Notes under the pieces: model-generated
Databases searched by the model: none
Told to the model about the DNA's origin: nothing
Seen by the model: the letters and a program-made list of their open reading frames with translations, nothing else
Assembly (NCBI GenBank): GCA_020636075.1
Contig: JACJYO010000005.1
Coordinates: forward strand, 531,916 to 595,915
Origin: Lewinellaceae bacterium
GTDB lineage: Bacteria; Bacteroidota; Bacteroidia; Chitinophagales; Saprospiraceae
DNA: 64,000 bases
Direction: 5' to 3'
Shown: positions 1 to 7,431 of the stretch, piece after piece
How the letters are laid out: every line of letters starts with the position of its first letter
How positions within the stretch are numbered: the first letter of the stretch is position 1
Position numbers and translations under genes: made by a program

Positions 1-771
1 GACACCCAGGCCTAAGAGCATGCCCATAAATGGGGGCAGGTGGGTGAGGGTTTTAAAGACCGGGACAAAAAGCAAACTGCCAAGCCCCAGTCCAAAAACA
101 ATATTGCGTTCGCGCGCCGGCGAAATGATGTCAGAAGCGCCTGTCCGTTCGGGCGTTTGCACATGACCAGTCATCTTCGGGGCGATCAGCAGCAAGGGCG
201 CCAGCAAGCAAATCAGGCTGGGGATCAACAGCATGGTGATAATATTCAGCACCGTGATTTGCCCCCCGATCCACAACATGGTGGTGGTTACATCGCCCAA
301 CGGCGACCAGGCGCCGCCGGCATTGGCTGCCACTACGATCAGACCTGCAAAAAAGATCCGGTCATTCCGGTCGGCAATTAATTTTCGCACGAGACTGATC
401 ATTACGATGGTGGTGGTTAGATTGTCCAGTGCCGCCGACAGAAAAAATGTGATGAAGCAAACCAGCCAGAGCAACCGCCGTTTTTCAGTGGTTTTGATCC
501 GGTCTGTCAGAATTTCAAAGCCATCGTGCGCATCGATCAATTCCACAATGGTCATAGCGCCCAGCAGGAAAAACAAGATTCCGGAAATCTCTCCCAAATG
601 TGCTTCCAGGTTATGCACGACCTCGTGGTAATCCGTGGCAGCGGTTACATAAATAGTCCAGCAAAGCACTCCGGTGATCATGGCACTGGCCGCCTTGTCA
701 ATTTTCAGCGGGTGTTCAAGCGTGATTGCCAGATAACCCAAAACAAATACAACGATGAGTAGTCCTTCCAT
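1..771 (-). CDS. nhaD: NhaD-type Na+/H+ antiporter, 3' end beyond the window
   Basis: Reading the minus strand from the ATG at 771 gives 257 uninterrupted codons that run off the window edge, so only the N-terminal part is present. Hydrophobic segments alternate with short polar loops. The fragment carries SAALDNLTTT around residue 116 and AGGAWSPLGDVTTT around residue 151, which are typical of NhaD antiporters of the ion transporter superfamily. Members of this family exchange cytoplasmic sodium or lithium for protons across the inner membrane; that role is inferred from the family. The upstream neighbour on the same strand ends at 912 and is separated by a strong hairpin, so this gene probably has its own promoter. 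Confidence 0.88.
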   Translation of the reverse strand, partial: MEGLLIVVFVLGYLAITLEHPLKIDKAASAMITGVLCWTIYVTAATDYHEVVHNLEAHLGEISGILFFLLGAMTIVELIDAHDGFEILTDRIKTTEKRRLLWLVCFITFFLSAALDNLTTTIVMISLVRKLIADRNDRIFFAGLIVVAANAGGAWSPLGDVTTTMLWIGGQITVLNIITMLLIPSLICLLAPLLLIAPKMTGHVQTPERTGASDIISPARERNIVFGLGLGSLLFVPVFKTLTHLPPFMGMLLGLGV

Positions 772-837
772 GAATAGATTTCTTGTTGATGTGGGCAAAG
801 AAACGGAAAAAGCCCCGGCCGGCTAAGCAACAAGAAA

Positions 838-877
838 AAGGCGCTACCTGTTGTTGGTCAGGTAGCGCCTCTTTTTT
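838..877. terminator. Strong hairpin terminator
   Basis: An 11-bp perfect stem (840-850 with 859-869) encloses an 8-nt loop. It is flanked by an A run on the left and a T run on the right, so it could work in both directions. It lies just past the stop of the minus-strand gene ending at 912, which it most likely terminates. Confidence 0.85.
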
Positions 878-911
878 CAGTGAAATAGCACCGAAGAAAC
901 CGGGCTGCGTA

Positions 912-1967
912 CTATTGCGGTGGATTTGCCGGAGTATCCAGGCTATCTGTTTTTGGACCGACATAGTAAATGATCCGGGTCAGCCATTTTGACGTATCAG
1001 GTTCCTGGACCGGGTCTGTGATGTATTCCTCAATTACAGGCGGAATATTTTGCAGGTTTTTCTCCTGCATATAGTCGTCCATGGCATAATGCGCATTTCC
1101 CAAACTATCATAGGAACCAAAATATTCGATCAGCAGGGCCTGGCCTTTACCAACCGGAAATACGCTCAATCCCTTACCAAAATTTTGATTTTCTGTAATT
1201 GGAACAGCAGCAGCCATATCGGTCTCGCCTTTTTGTTCGTCATAAGACCAGTAGAGGCCGGATGGGGCGCCGGCAATTTCAGCGCCGTTTTTTTGCGCGG
1301 CTTCAAATGCTTTGGGCAAATTGGCAGCAAAAAATCCGGCTATTTCAGCAAAGGGAACTGTACTGCGCACGCCGATGTATATTTTTTCCGGAAATTCTAC
1401 TTCAGCAATTTCATAACCCCGGTATTTTTTGTGTGCCATTGCTTCGCAAACAGCTTTCATATTTTCGAGGCCCTGGGTGTAATCTTTTCCAACGGCGGCA
1501 TCCATATCGGTGAACATGGCCAGGCCATTCCAGGGAAAAGCAACATGCATGTCAAAAGCCCAGGTGACCTTCGTTTTGGCTTCGTTGGGTTCAAAAATCA
1601 AGTACGTTGGTGAAGTGCTTTCAAACGGTTCTGTAAAACGCACTTCCATATCGATCCGGTCGGCAGTCATGCCGGTGATCACTTGTTGCCCGGCGCCAAC
1701 ATCATCGTTTCCCTTCCAGCTGTAGGTTGCTCCGGGCGCACCATCTGTACCCGTAATGGTTGTTTTCATGGCAGGGTCCAGTTTTGCCCAGGGAGACCAT
1801 GTCTCAAAATTTTTAAAAAAACGAACGTGATCATAGATCAGGGCCTTTGGCGCATCAATCTCGATGCTGCGTTCGATATGGTAATCTTTTCGGGCAAATA
1901 AGCCAAGTAACACGAGCAGCCCGGCCAGGCCAAGCAGTAAATAGAGCAGGATCTTAAGAATTTTCAT
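912..1967 (-). CDS. SRPBCC domain plus GyrI-like effector-binding domain, membrane-anchored
   Basis: The 351-residue protein begins with a single hydrophobic segment (residues 4-25) that should anchor it in the membrane. A SRPBCC/polyketide-cyclase-like fold follows at about 30-175 (IERSIEIDAPKALIYDHV, then WSPWAKLDP). A GyrI/AraC-effector-like small-molecule domain follows at about 185-340 (YIGVRSTVPFAEI, then QALLIEYFGSYDSL). This two-domain arrangement is common in Bacteroidota, usually annotated as SRPBCC family or transcription activator effector-binding protein. It has no DNA-binding domain, so I infer ligand binding rather than regulation. The ligand is unknown. Confidence 0.8.
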   Translation of the reverse strand: MKILKILLYLLLGLAGLLVLLGLFARKDYHIERSIEIDAPKALIYDHVRFFKNFETWSPWAKLDPAMKTTITGTDGAPGATYSWKGNDDVGAGQQVITGMTADRIDMEVRFTEPFESTSPTYLIFEPNEAKTKVTWAFDMHVAFPWNGLAMFTDMDAAVGKDYTQGLENMKAVCEAMAHKKYRGYEIAEVEFPEKIYIGVRSTVPFAEIAGFFAANLPKAFEAAQKNGAEIAGAPSGLYWSYDEQKGETDMAAAVPITENQNFGKGLSVFPVGKGQALLIEYFGSYDSLGNAHYAMDDYMQEKNLQNIPPVIEEYITDPVQEPDTSKWLTRIIYYVGPKTDSLDTPANPPQ

Positions 1968-2021
1968 AGCTTAATTTGTTTGTAATTAGTTGGTTTTAAA
2001 TTGATAGCAGTTTCAGGGCAG

Positions 2022-2056
2022 CAAATTTAAAATAAATAGTTTTTAACTAAAACAAA
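2022..2056 (-). promoter_or_regulatory. Candidate Bacteroidota promoter for the SRPBCC gene
   Basis: On the minus strand, TTTG (2053-2056) is followed after 23 nt by TAAATTTG (2022-2029), matching the phylum -33/-7 consensus. The spacing is at the long end. The start codon lies 54 nt downstream. Confidence 0.45.
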
Positions 2057-2096
2057 AAGTTTTTATTTGTATGTTTTTATCAGATCTGGAGGGCCA

Positions 2097-2146
2097 GAAG
2101 CACAGCGGCGGCGAGGAATTAAACTTCCCCGCCGCCGCTGTGCTTC
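2097..2146. terminator. Long GC-rich hairpin after the biotin carrier gene
   Basis: A 17-bp perfect inverted repeat (2097-2113 with 2130-2146) starts 20 nt past the stop of the biotin carrier gene. No U-run follows on the minus strand; a T5 run follows on the plus strand. It probably acts as a terminator or a 3'-end stabilising hairpin. Confidence 0.65.
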
Positions 2147-2166
2147 CTACTTTTTGGATGTATTGG

Positions 2167-2658
2167 TTACTCAAATTCAATCAACAGCTGACCTTTATCA
2201 ACGGATTGGCTCTTTTCAACGGCAATGGCTTTGACCACGCCTTCGCCAACAGCCTTGATGACATTTTCCATTTTCATGGCTTCCAGAATGAGCAAGGGAT
2301 CATCTTTTTGTACGGCTTGCCCGGGCTTGACCAACACACTCAGCACCAGTCCCGGCATGGGGGCTTTTATGCTGTTTATTTTTTGTGTGCCTCCAACAGT
2401 TAAGCCCAATTTTTTCACCAACCGTTCATAATAATCGGAGATACGCACCTGGTGTTTTATGCCATCAACCTGAAAGGTATAGCTGCGGTTGGCGTAGTCT
2501 GCTTCCAGCAGTTTGATGTGAAAGGCTCGCCCGTTTTCCAGCAAGTGGAATGTTTGTTCACCATCTGGTACAACATCGAGCTGATTTGCGGCATCCGGCT
2601 CTACCTCAAAATGGTACTGATCATCGACTGAAACTTGGAAAGGATCTTTTTTCACCAT
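2167..2658 (-). CDS. Biotin/lipoyl carrier protein of an acyl-CoA carboxylase
   Basis: This 163-residue protein ends in a biotinyl domain with EAMKMEN at 126-132; K129 is the predicted biotinylation site. A Gly/Pro-rich turn, KAPMPGLVLSVLVKPGQ, lies upstream, as in propionyl- or acetyl-CoA carboxylase and biotin-dependent decarboxylase carriers. The N-terminal half resembles the linker domain of acyl-CoA carboxylase alpha chains. I chose the ATG at 2658; the frame stays open upstream only to a TTG with unconvincing residues. No carboxylase or carboxyltransferase gene is adjacent, so its partners must be encoded elsewhere. It lies 45 nt downstream of the phosphatase gene on the same strand. 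Confidence 0.85.
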   Translation of the reverse strand: MVKKDPFQVSVDDQYHFEVEPDAANQLDVVPDGEQTFHLLENGRAFHIKLLEADYANRSYTFQVDGIKHQVRISDYYERLVKKLGLTVGGTQKINSIKAPMPGLVLSVLVKPGQAVQKDDPLLILEAMKMENVIKAVGEGVVKAIAVEKSQSVDKGQLLIEFE

Positions 2659-2703
2659 TGTTGTTGTGATTTTCAGCAGGTACGTACGCGGGAGCAAGGA
2701 TTT

Positions 2704-3951
2704 TTATACAAAAAACTTGCAGGTGAGTACGGTAATATCGTCTGGGAAAGGCTGGTGTTCCCGGTATGCCTCCACATGGTTGAGCAATTGAGTATTTAAT
2801 TCCCGGGCGCCCAGTTGACTGTTTTCCTGGAGGAAGGCAAGCAGTTTTTCCTCGCTGAACTCCTCCCCGGAATCGTTCAAGACATCCGTGAGCCCATCCG
2901 TGTAGGTAAAAATGGTAGACTCTTTGGTAAGGCAAACACCGCCGATTTCCAGGAAGGGTAATTCGGGCATCCAACCCAATACGGTACATCCGTTTTTGAG
3001 TGGAATAGCCTCGCCATTGCTCAATAAAAACGGTGGGGTGTGGCCGGCATTGATGTAATGCAGCGTGCGGGAGTGCACATCATAACGCGCCAGGAACAGT
3101 GTAATAAACCGGTCGCCCTGGGTAACGCTGTGGACGGCCATATTCATTTCCTGCACAACCTCTTCCAGTGTTTGGCAGCGGGTAAGCAGGGTGCGCAGAT
3201 TAGCCTGAAAGTTTGCCATGAGCAGGGCCGCCGCGACGCCTTTTCCGGTAATATCGGCAATACAGAATGCGATGGTCCCATCCGGAAATTCTACCACATC
3301 GTAATAGTCGCCACCAACCGCGAAGTGCGGTTTGTAAATGCTTGACAACTGGTAATTTTCACCCTCAGGCAAGCGGGTAGGAACCAGTGTGCGTTGGATT
3401 TCGGCGGCCAGTTCAACTTCACGGTTGAGGACTTCCTGTCGCAATTGTGTTTTAAACAGGCGTTTGTTTTCAATGGCAACGGCGATCACATTCGTGATGG
3501 TGGTAACGAACTGGACTTTGTTGTACACGTCTTCATCGTCCAGAAAGCCCCCGATAAATGCATAGGCAATGGGCTCATCTTTGTGCATTACCGGCACCAC
3601 CAGATCAAACTCACGGATCAGCGGATGTTCTGCATTTTCAAGACCGCGTGTGGTTCGGAAATTGGGTAATTCCTGGTTTACATCCTGATTCAACAAGTCA
3701 TCGGCCACACCTAAGGCGGTTTTGCATTCCCAGCGCCCTTCTTCATGAAAAAACAGCGCCATTTTCCGGATGCCGATCTCCCAGCGCAGAAAGGTGTTGT
3801 ACATGTTGAACAGCCCTTCAGCCGATACATTTTCATTGATAGCCTGCGTGATGGCCAGCAAGCTGTTAATTTGCAGCTGTTTCAGATTGACCTCGCGTTC
3901 TAATTTCTCAATGCGGGTCAGCGTGCGTTTTATTTCTTGTAACTCGGGCAT
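2704..3951 (-). CDS. GAF domain plus SpoIIE/RsbU-type PP2C serine phosphatase
   Basis: The 415-residue protein has three parts: a short N-terminal coiled coil (about 1-35), a GAF-like sensor domain (about 35-175) and a SpoIIE-type PP2C phosphatase (about 200-412). The phosphatase shows AAEIQRTLVP, then GGDYYD, DITGKGVAAALLMA, the metal-binding DGLTD and the C-terminal PDDITVL. Such proteins usually dephosphorylate anti-anti-sigma factors in partner-switching pathways. No STAS or HPK-type anti-sigma gene lies nearby, so the target is unknown. The ATG at 3951 is preferred because residues upstream do not look like protein. There are no transmembrane segments, so the sensor should see cytoplasmic signals. 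Confidence 0.88.
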   Translation of the reverse strand: MPELQEIKRTLTRIEKLEREVNLKQLQINSLLAITQAINENVSAEGLFNMYNTFLRWEIGIRKMALFFHEEGRWECKTALGVADDLLNQDVNQELPNFRTTRGLENAEHPLIREFDLVVPVMHKDEPIAYAFIGGFLDDEDVYNKVQFVTTITNVIAVAIENKRLFKTQLRQEVLNREVELAAEIQRTLVPTRLPEGENYQLSSIYKPHFAVGGDYYDVVEFPDGTIAFCIADITGKGVAAALLMANFQANLRTLLTRCQTLEEVVQEMNMAVHSVTQGDRFITLFLARYDVHSRTLHYINAGHTPPFLLSNGEAIPLKNGCTVLGWMPELPFLEIGGVCLTKESTIFTYTDGLTDVLNDSGEEFSEEKLLAFLQENSQLGARELNTQLLNHVEAYREHQPFPDDITVLTCKFFV

Positions 3952-4181
3952 GCAGGACGTCTGATATTTCTGCCTGAGAAGCAGAAAAGCAGCAATTTTA
4001 TAATTCAGCGAAAAGGTACGCACATTTCAGCAATCCAAGTATTCGCCGGTGATTTCAGCTTGACGATTGTTGATGTTAAACACATTTTCAGGCATCTGAT
4101 GCATATATCCGCGGAAAACTTGTGAAATTTGCAGCCCCAAACAAGCCGCATTGGATAATTACAAAGCTGAACCACACCATT

Positions 4182-4742
4182 ATGGAAGACATTAAGCAAA
4201 CTATGGCTGACGCCAGGGAACATATGGACAAAGCCATCGAACATCTTGAACACGAATTGCAGAAGCTGCGTACCGGTAAGGCTTCAACCTCTATTTTGCA
4301 AGATATGATGGTGGAGTATTATGGCCACCCGACTCCTCTTCAACAGGTAGCCAACGTGCAGGTTTCGGATGCCCGGACGATCATTGTTCAACCTTGGGAG
4401 AAAAATATGCTAGGCCCGATCGAGCGGGTGATCATCAACTCCAATATTGGCATTACGCCGGCAAATGACGGCGAGGTCATTCGGCTTAGCGTACCGGCAC
4501 TCACTGAAGAGCGCCGCAAAGATTTGGTCAAAATGGCTAAGAATGCCGGAGAAGAAAGTAAAGTTGGCGTGCGAAATTCCCGCCATAAAGCGCTTGGGCA
4601 CATTAAAAACGCTGTTAAAGAGGGGCTGGCTGAAGATGAAGGGAAACGCGTCGAAAATGAACTGCAGGACTTGGTCAATAGCTACGTTGAAAAGATCGAC
4701 AAAATTGTTGCAAAAAAAGAAGAGGAAATCATGACGGTATAA
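4182..4742 (+). CDS. frr: Ribosome recycling factor
   Basis: A 186-residue protein, the usual length of RRF. It has the family's N-terminal helix and central segment (LRTGKASTSILQDMMVEYYG) and the conserved RLSVPALTEERRKDLVKMAKNAGEE-type helix near residues 105-130. RRF acts with EF-G to split post-termination ribosomes and is essential. pyrH, often found upstream of frr, is not here; instead a divergent phosphatase gene lies 230 nt away. DUF5606, a glycosyltransferase and an NRDE gene follow on the same strand with gaps of 40-75 nt and may be cotranscribed. Confidence 0.97.
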   Translation: MEDIKQTMADAREHMDKAIEHLEHELQKLRTGKASTSILQDMMVEYYGHPTPLQQVANVQVSDARTIIVQPWEKNMLGPIERVIINSNIGITPANDGEVIRLSVPALTEERRKDLVKMAKNAGEESKVGVRNSRHKALGHIKNAVKEGLAEDEGKRVENELQDLVNSYVEKIDKIVAKKEEEIMTV

Positions 4743-4814
4743 TTTACCGCTTCCCTACTTCCGGGTGTATACCTGCTATCCCCAATCTATAAAAACAGGG
4801 TAATCATAAAAACT

Positions 4815-5270
4815 ATGAACTTAGACAAATTCCTCGTGATCGCCGGGGTTCCCGGTGTGCACAAACTGGTGTCCACGCGCAATAATGGCCTGCTGATTGA
4901 AGACCGCAAAGAAGGTCGTACCCGGTTCGTACCGACCCGGCAAAACCAGATAACCCCACTGGGTACTGTTGCCATTTATGTGGATACCGAAGAGGGCACT
5001 ATGCCATTACCGGAAGTGTTTCAGCGGATGATCGACCAGCAGGAGGCAATTCCCCCGGTGTCGCCAAATGCCAACAGCACCGAATTACGCGACTATTTTA
5101 ATCAGATTTTGCCCGAGCATGATCATGAACAGGTACATATAAACGATATCAAGAAATGTATCAAGTGGTTTAATTTCATGCAGGAAAAAGGCATTTTCGA
5201 AGAAGCAAAACTTGAGGCTGAAAAAGTAGCTGCCGAGGCGGCAGAAAAAGAAAAGAAAACCGACGCTTGA
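4815..5270 (+). CDS. DUF5606 domain protein
   Basis: This 151-residue soluble protein matches the Bacteroidota-specific DUF5606 family. It has an N-terminal LDKFLVIAGVPGVHKLVST segment and a small beta-barrel-like half (about 1-60). A helical region (about 85-130) follows, then a charged Lys/Glu/Ala tail. The function is unknown. Its position after frr suggests constitutive expression with housekeeping genes. Confidence 0.85.
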   Translation: MNLDKFLVIAGVPGVHKLVSTRNNGLLIEDRKEGRTRFVPTRQNQITPLGTVAIYVDTEEGTMPLPEVFQRMIDQQEAIPPVSPNANSTELRDYFNQILPEHDHEQVHINDIKKCIKWFNFMQEKGIFEEAKLEAEKVAAEAAEKEKKTDA

Positions 5271-5331
5271 ATCTATCCGAACAAAAACGAATAAATCCAC
5301 TGCCCTGATCTGCCACGTGGTTTAAAAAGTT

Positions 5332-6081
5332 ATGTATAAAGAAAAAAAAGTTGTTGTTGTTCTTCCTGCCTATAACGCTGCCAAAACGCTGGAAAAAACA
5401 TACCGGGAAATCCCTTTCGATTTAGTTGATGAAGTGATACTGTGCGATGATCATAGTCGCGACAATACTGCCGAACTGGCGAAGCAGCTCGGCATCAAGC
5501 ATGTCCTGGTTCATGAAACCAACACGGGGTATGGCGGCAACCAAAAAACGCTTTACAACAAGGCACTGGACCTGGGTGGCGATATTGTGATCATGCTGCA
5601 TCCCGATTACCAGTACACGCCCAAGCTTATTCCTGCTATGGTCAATATTATCGGAGAAGACCTTTATCCGGTAGTGTTAGGCTCGCGTATACTGGGCATG
5701 GGTGCGCGAAAAGGCGGTATGCCGATTTACAAATACATCGCCAATCGTTTTTTGACATTTACGCAAAATACACTGGTTCACTATAAGCTTTCAGAATACC
5801 ACACAGGCTATCGGGCGTTCAACCGGGAAGTGCTCGAAACGATTAATTTTAATCAGAACTCTGATGACTTTGTGTTTGACAATGAAATGCTGTCGCAAAT
5901 CATTTTTGCAGGTTTTGATATTGGCGAAGTAACCTGTCCGACCAAGTACTTTGAAGAAGCGTCCAGTATTAACTTCAGCCGAAGCATGAAGTACGGCCTG
6001 GGTGTTCTGCGCGTTTCGATCGGGCACTTTTTGCAGCGCATGGGGCTAATCAAATTGCCCAGGTATCAGAAAATGCGGTGA
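5332..6081 (+). CDS. Family 2 glycosyltransferase, polyprenyl-phosphate sugar synthase type
   Basis: The 249-residue protein is a GT-A fold enzyme. It begins KVVVVLPAYNAAKTLEKTY and has nucleotide/metal-site aspartates in DEVILCDDHSRDNT (about 32-45). A YGGNQKTLYNKAL segment and an IVIMLHPDYQYTP motif follow. This resembles dolichyl-phosphate mannosyl/glucosyltransferase-like enzymes that charge a polyprenyl phosphate with a sugar. It has no clear transmembrane helices. The sugar is not predictable from sequence alone. Confidence 0.87.
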   Translation: MYKEKKVVVVLPAYNAAKTLEKTYREIPFDLVDEVILCDDHSRDNTAELAKQLGIKHVLVHETNTGYGGNQKTLYNKALDLGGDIVIMLHPDYQYTPKLIPAMVNIIGEDLYPVVLGSRILGMGARKGGMPIYKYIANRFLTFTQNTLVHYKLSEYHTGYRAFNREVLETINFNQNSDDFVFDNEMLSQIIFAGFDIGEVTCPTKYFEEASSINFSRSMKYGLGVLRVSIGHFLQRMGLIKLPRYQKMR

Positions 6082-6122
6082 TTTTTTGACTTGCGGTTTA
6101 CTGCGCTCAACCGTTGCTACCC

Positions 6123-6845
6123 ATGTGTACAGTTACCTACCTTCCTGTCTCAACCGGATTTGTGCTCACCCAAAACCGGGATGAGGCACCTACCCGTTCG
6201 CCGCAAATCATTTCGAAGGAAAAGCGCTTCGGCACAGAACTTCTTTTTCCCAAAGACACTAAAGCCGGCGGTACCTGGATCGCCACTGCACGTGACGGGC
6301 GAACGGCCTGCCTGCTCAACGGTGCATTTGAAAAACATAAACACGAACCTCCGTACCGACTGAGCCGCGGCCTGGTTTTGCTCGATTTTTTTAGATGGCC
6401 CGAGCCACAGCTTTTTTTTGAGCAATATGATCTGGATGGAATCGAGCCATTTACATTTTTATTTTTCTCCCCGGGAAAGGTGACAGAGTTACGTTGGGAC
6501 GGCAAAACCCGGCACCTCAAGAACCTGCCACCCAACCAGGCGCATTTTTGGTGCTCGGCAACCTTATACCCGCCACCAATGCAGGAACGACGCGAGCGAG
6601 TGTTTCGCGATTGGTTGACCACACAGAATTTAGAACAACCGCGACTGTCGTCCCGGATTTTTTCCCTGCACCTGACAGGCAGCGTTGGAGACCCTGAGAA
6701 CGATTATGTCATGAACAGGGCCGGGCGTGTTTGTACCGTCAGTGTGACGCAGGTAGCCCTCCGGAGTGGTTATGTTCGTATGCGATATGCCGACTTGCTC
6801 GATGCGAAACATGACCGCAGGAGTATGCACCTGTTGACAGGTTAG
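6123..6845 (+). CDS. NRDE family protein (TANGO2-like)
   Basis: The 240-residue protein carries the eponymous NRDE motif at about 18-21. It starts Met-Cys, so removal of Met would expose Cys2 as the N-terminal nucleophile expected for Ntn-hydrolase-like members. WIATARDGRTACLLNG and the proline-containing PYRLSRGLVLLDF follow, as in this family. The eukaryotic relative TANGO2 has been linked to haem and lipid handling; the bacterial role is not established. The ATG at 6123 is chosen because it places Cys second. It is the last gene of the frr-led group. Confidence 0.82.
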   Translation: MCTVTYLPVSTGFVLTQNRDEAPTRSPQIISKEKRFGTELLFPKDTKAGGTWIATARDGRTACLLNGAFEKHKHEPPYRLSRGLVLLDFFRWPEPQLFFEQYDLDGIEPFTFLFFSPGKVTELRWDGKTRHLKNLPPNQAHFWCSATLYPPPMQERRERVFRDWLTTQNLEQPRLSSRIFSLHLTGSVGDPENDYVMNRAGRVCTVSVTQVALRSGYVRMRYADLLDAKHDRRSMHLLTG

Positions 6846-6953
6846 TAAAAAAAATAATTTGTTGGTTTATAATAAAAATTCTGCCGGCGTGCATCCTTTT
6901 ACAAATTTATTGTGTCTGAGTAGTTAATTTTTTCCAAATTTCAGAACCAATGG

Positions 6954-6984
6954 TTGTTGCCCTGAGTTATTGTATTTACTTTTC
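6954..6984 (+). promoter_or_regulatory. Weak candidate promoter before the small T9SS protein
   Basis: TTG (6954-6956) is followed after 20 nt by TACTTTTC (6977-6984), one base off the TAnnTTTG consensus, and lies 22 nt before the start codon. Confidence 0.3.
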
Positions 6985-7005
6985 GTGCCTAAATAATCGC
7001 TGCCG

Positions 7006-7311
7006 ATGAAACATTGCTTACCCTTGATCATTTTTTTACTCGCCGCTTTGACGGTTCAAGCCCAAAACGCCACCAAAGCCGAACTCTCCGTTTACCCAAA
7101 TCCAACCGCGGATTACATCTCGGTTAATGACGCCAACGACGAAGTGAGTTATGTCGTCATCTTCAACCTTGTAGGAAAAAAAGTAAAAGAATTCGACTTT
7201 ATTAAAGGCGAATCACTCTTTATAGCCGACCTGCCTAAGAGCATGTATCTGGTTCAACTTCAGAATCGCAAACGTACCGTGTTGAAAACCCAAAAGGTGG
7301 ATAAACGCTAG
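7006..7311 (+). CDS. Minimal secreted protein: signal peptide plus T9SS sorting domain
   Basis: Only 101 residues: a Sec signal peptide (1-20, ending VQAQ) and a type A T9SS C-terminal domain (about 27-101). The latter begins ELSVYPNPTADYISV and ends with a short strand typical of Por secretion tails. There is no cargo domain between them. It could be a stand-alone sorting module, a remnant of a longer gene, or a small surface-bound protein. The reading frame is intact and a strong terminator follows 26 nt later, so it is probably a real transcription unit. Confidence 0.75.
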   Translation: MKHCLPLIIFLLAALTVQAQNATKAELSVYPNPTADYISVNDANDEVSYVVIFNLVGKKVKEFDFIKGESLFIADLPKSMYLVQLQNRKRTVLKTQKVDKR

Positions 7312-7336
7312 GGGTAAAATATTTTAGTAAAATTCT

Positions 7337-7383
7337 AATGAAACAGGCCATTCCGGAATGCATCCGGAATGGCCTGTTTCATT
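7337..7383. terminator. Bidirectional hairpin terminator
   Basis: A 20-bp perfect stem (7337-7356 with 7364-7383) has a 7-nt loop and T/A-rich flanks. It lies between the convergent genes ending at 7311 and 7432. Confidence 0.9.
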
Positions 7384-7431
7384 TTATTACATTTCAAAAA
7401 GCAATAAAAATGCGCACGGCACAACCTGCAA

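Noticed and set aside
40..762. Plus-strand open frames in the first 760 nt
   Set aside because: The minus strand in this region encodes the NhaD antiporter with its conserved motifs; the plus-strand frames are shadows rich in Gln, His and Arg.
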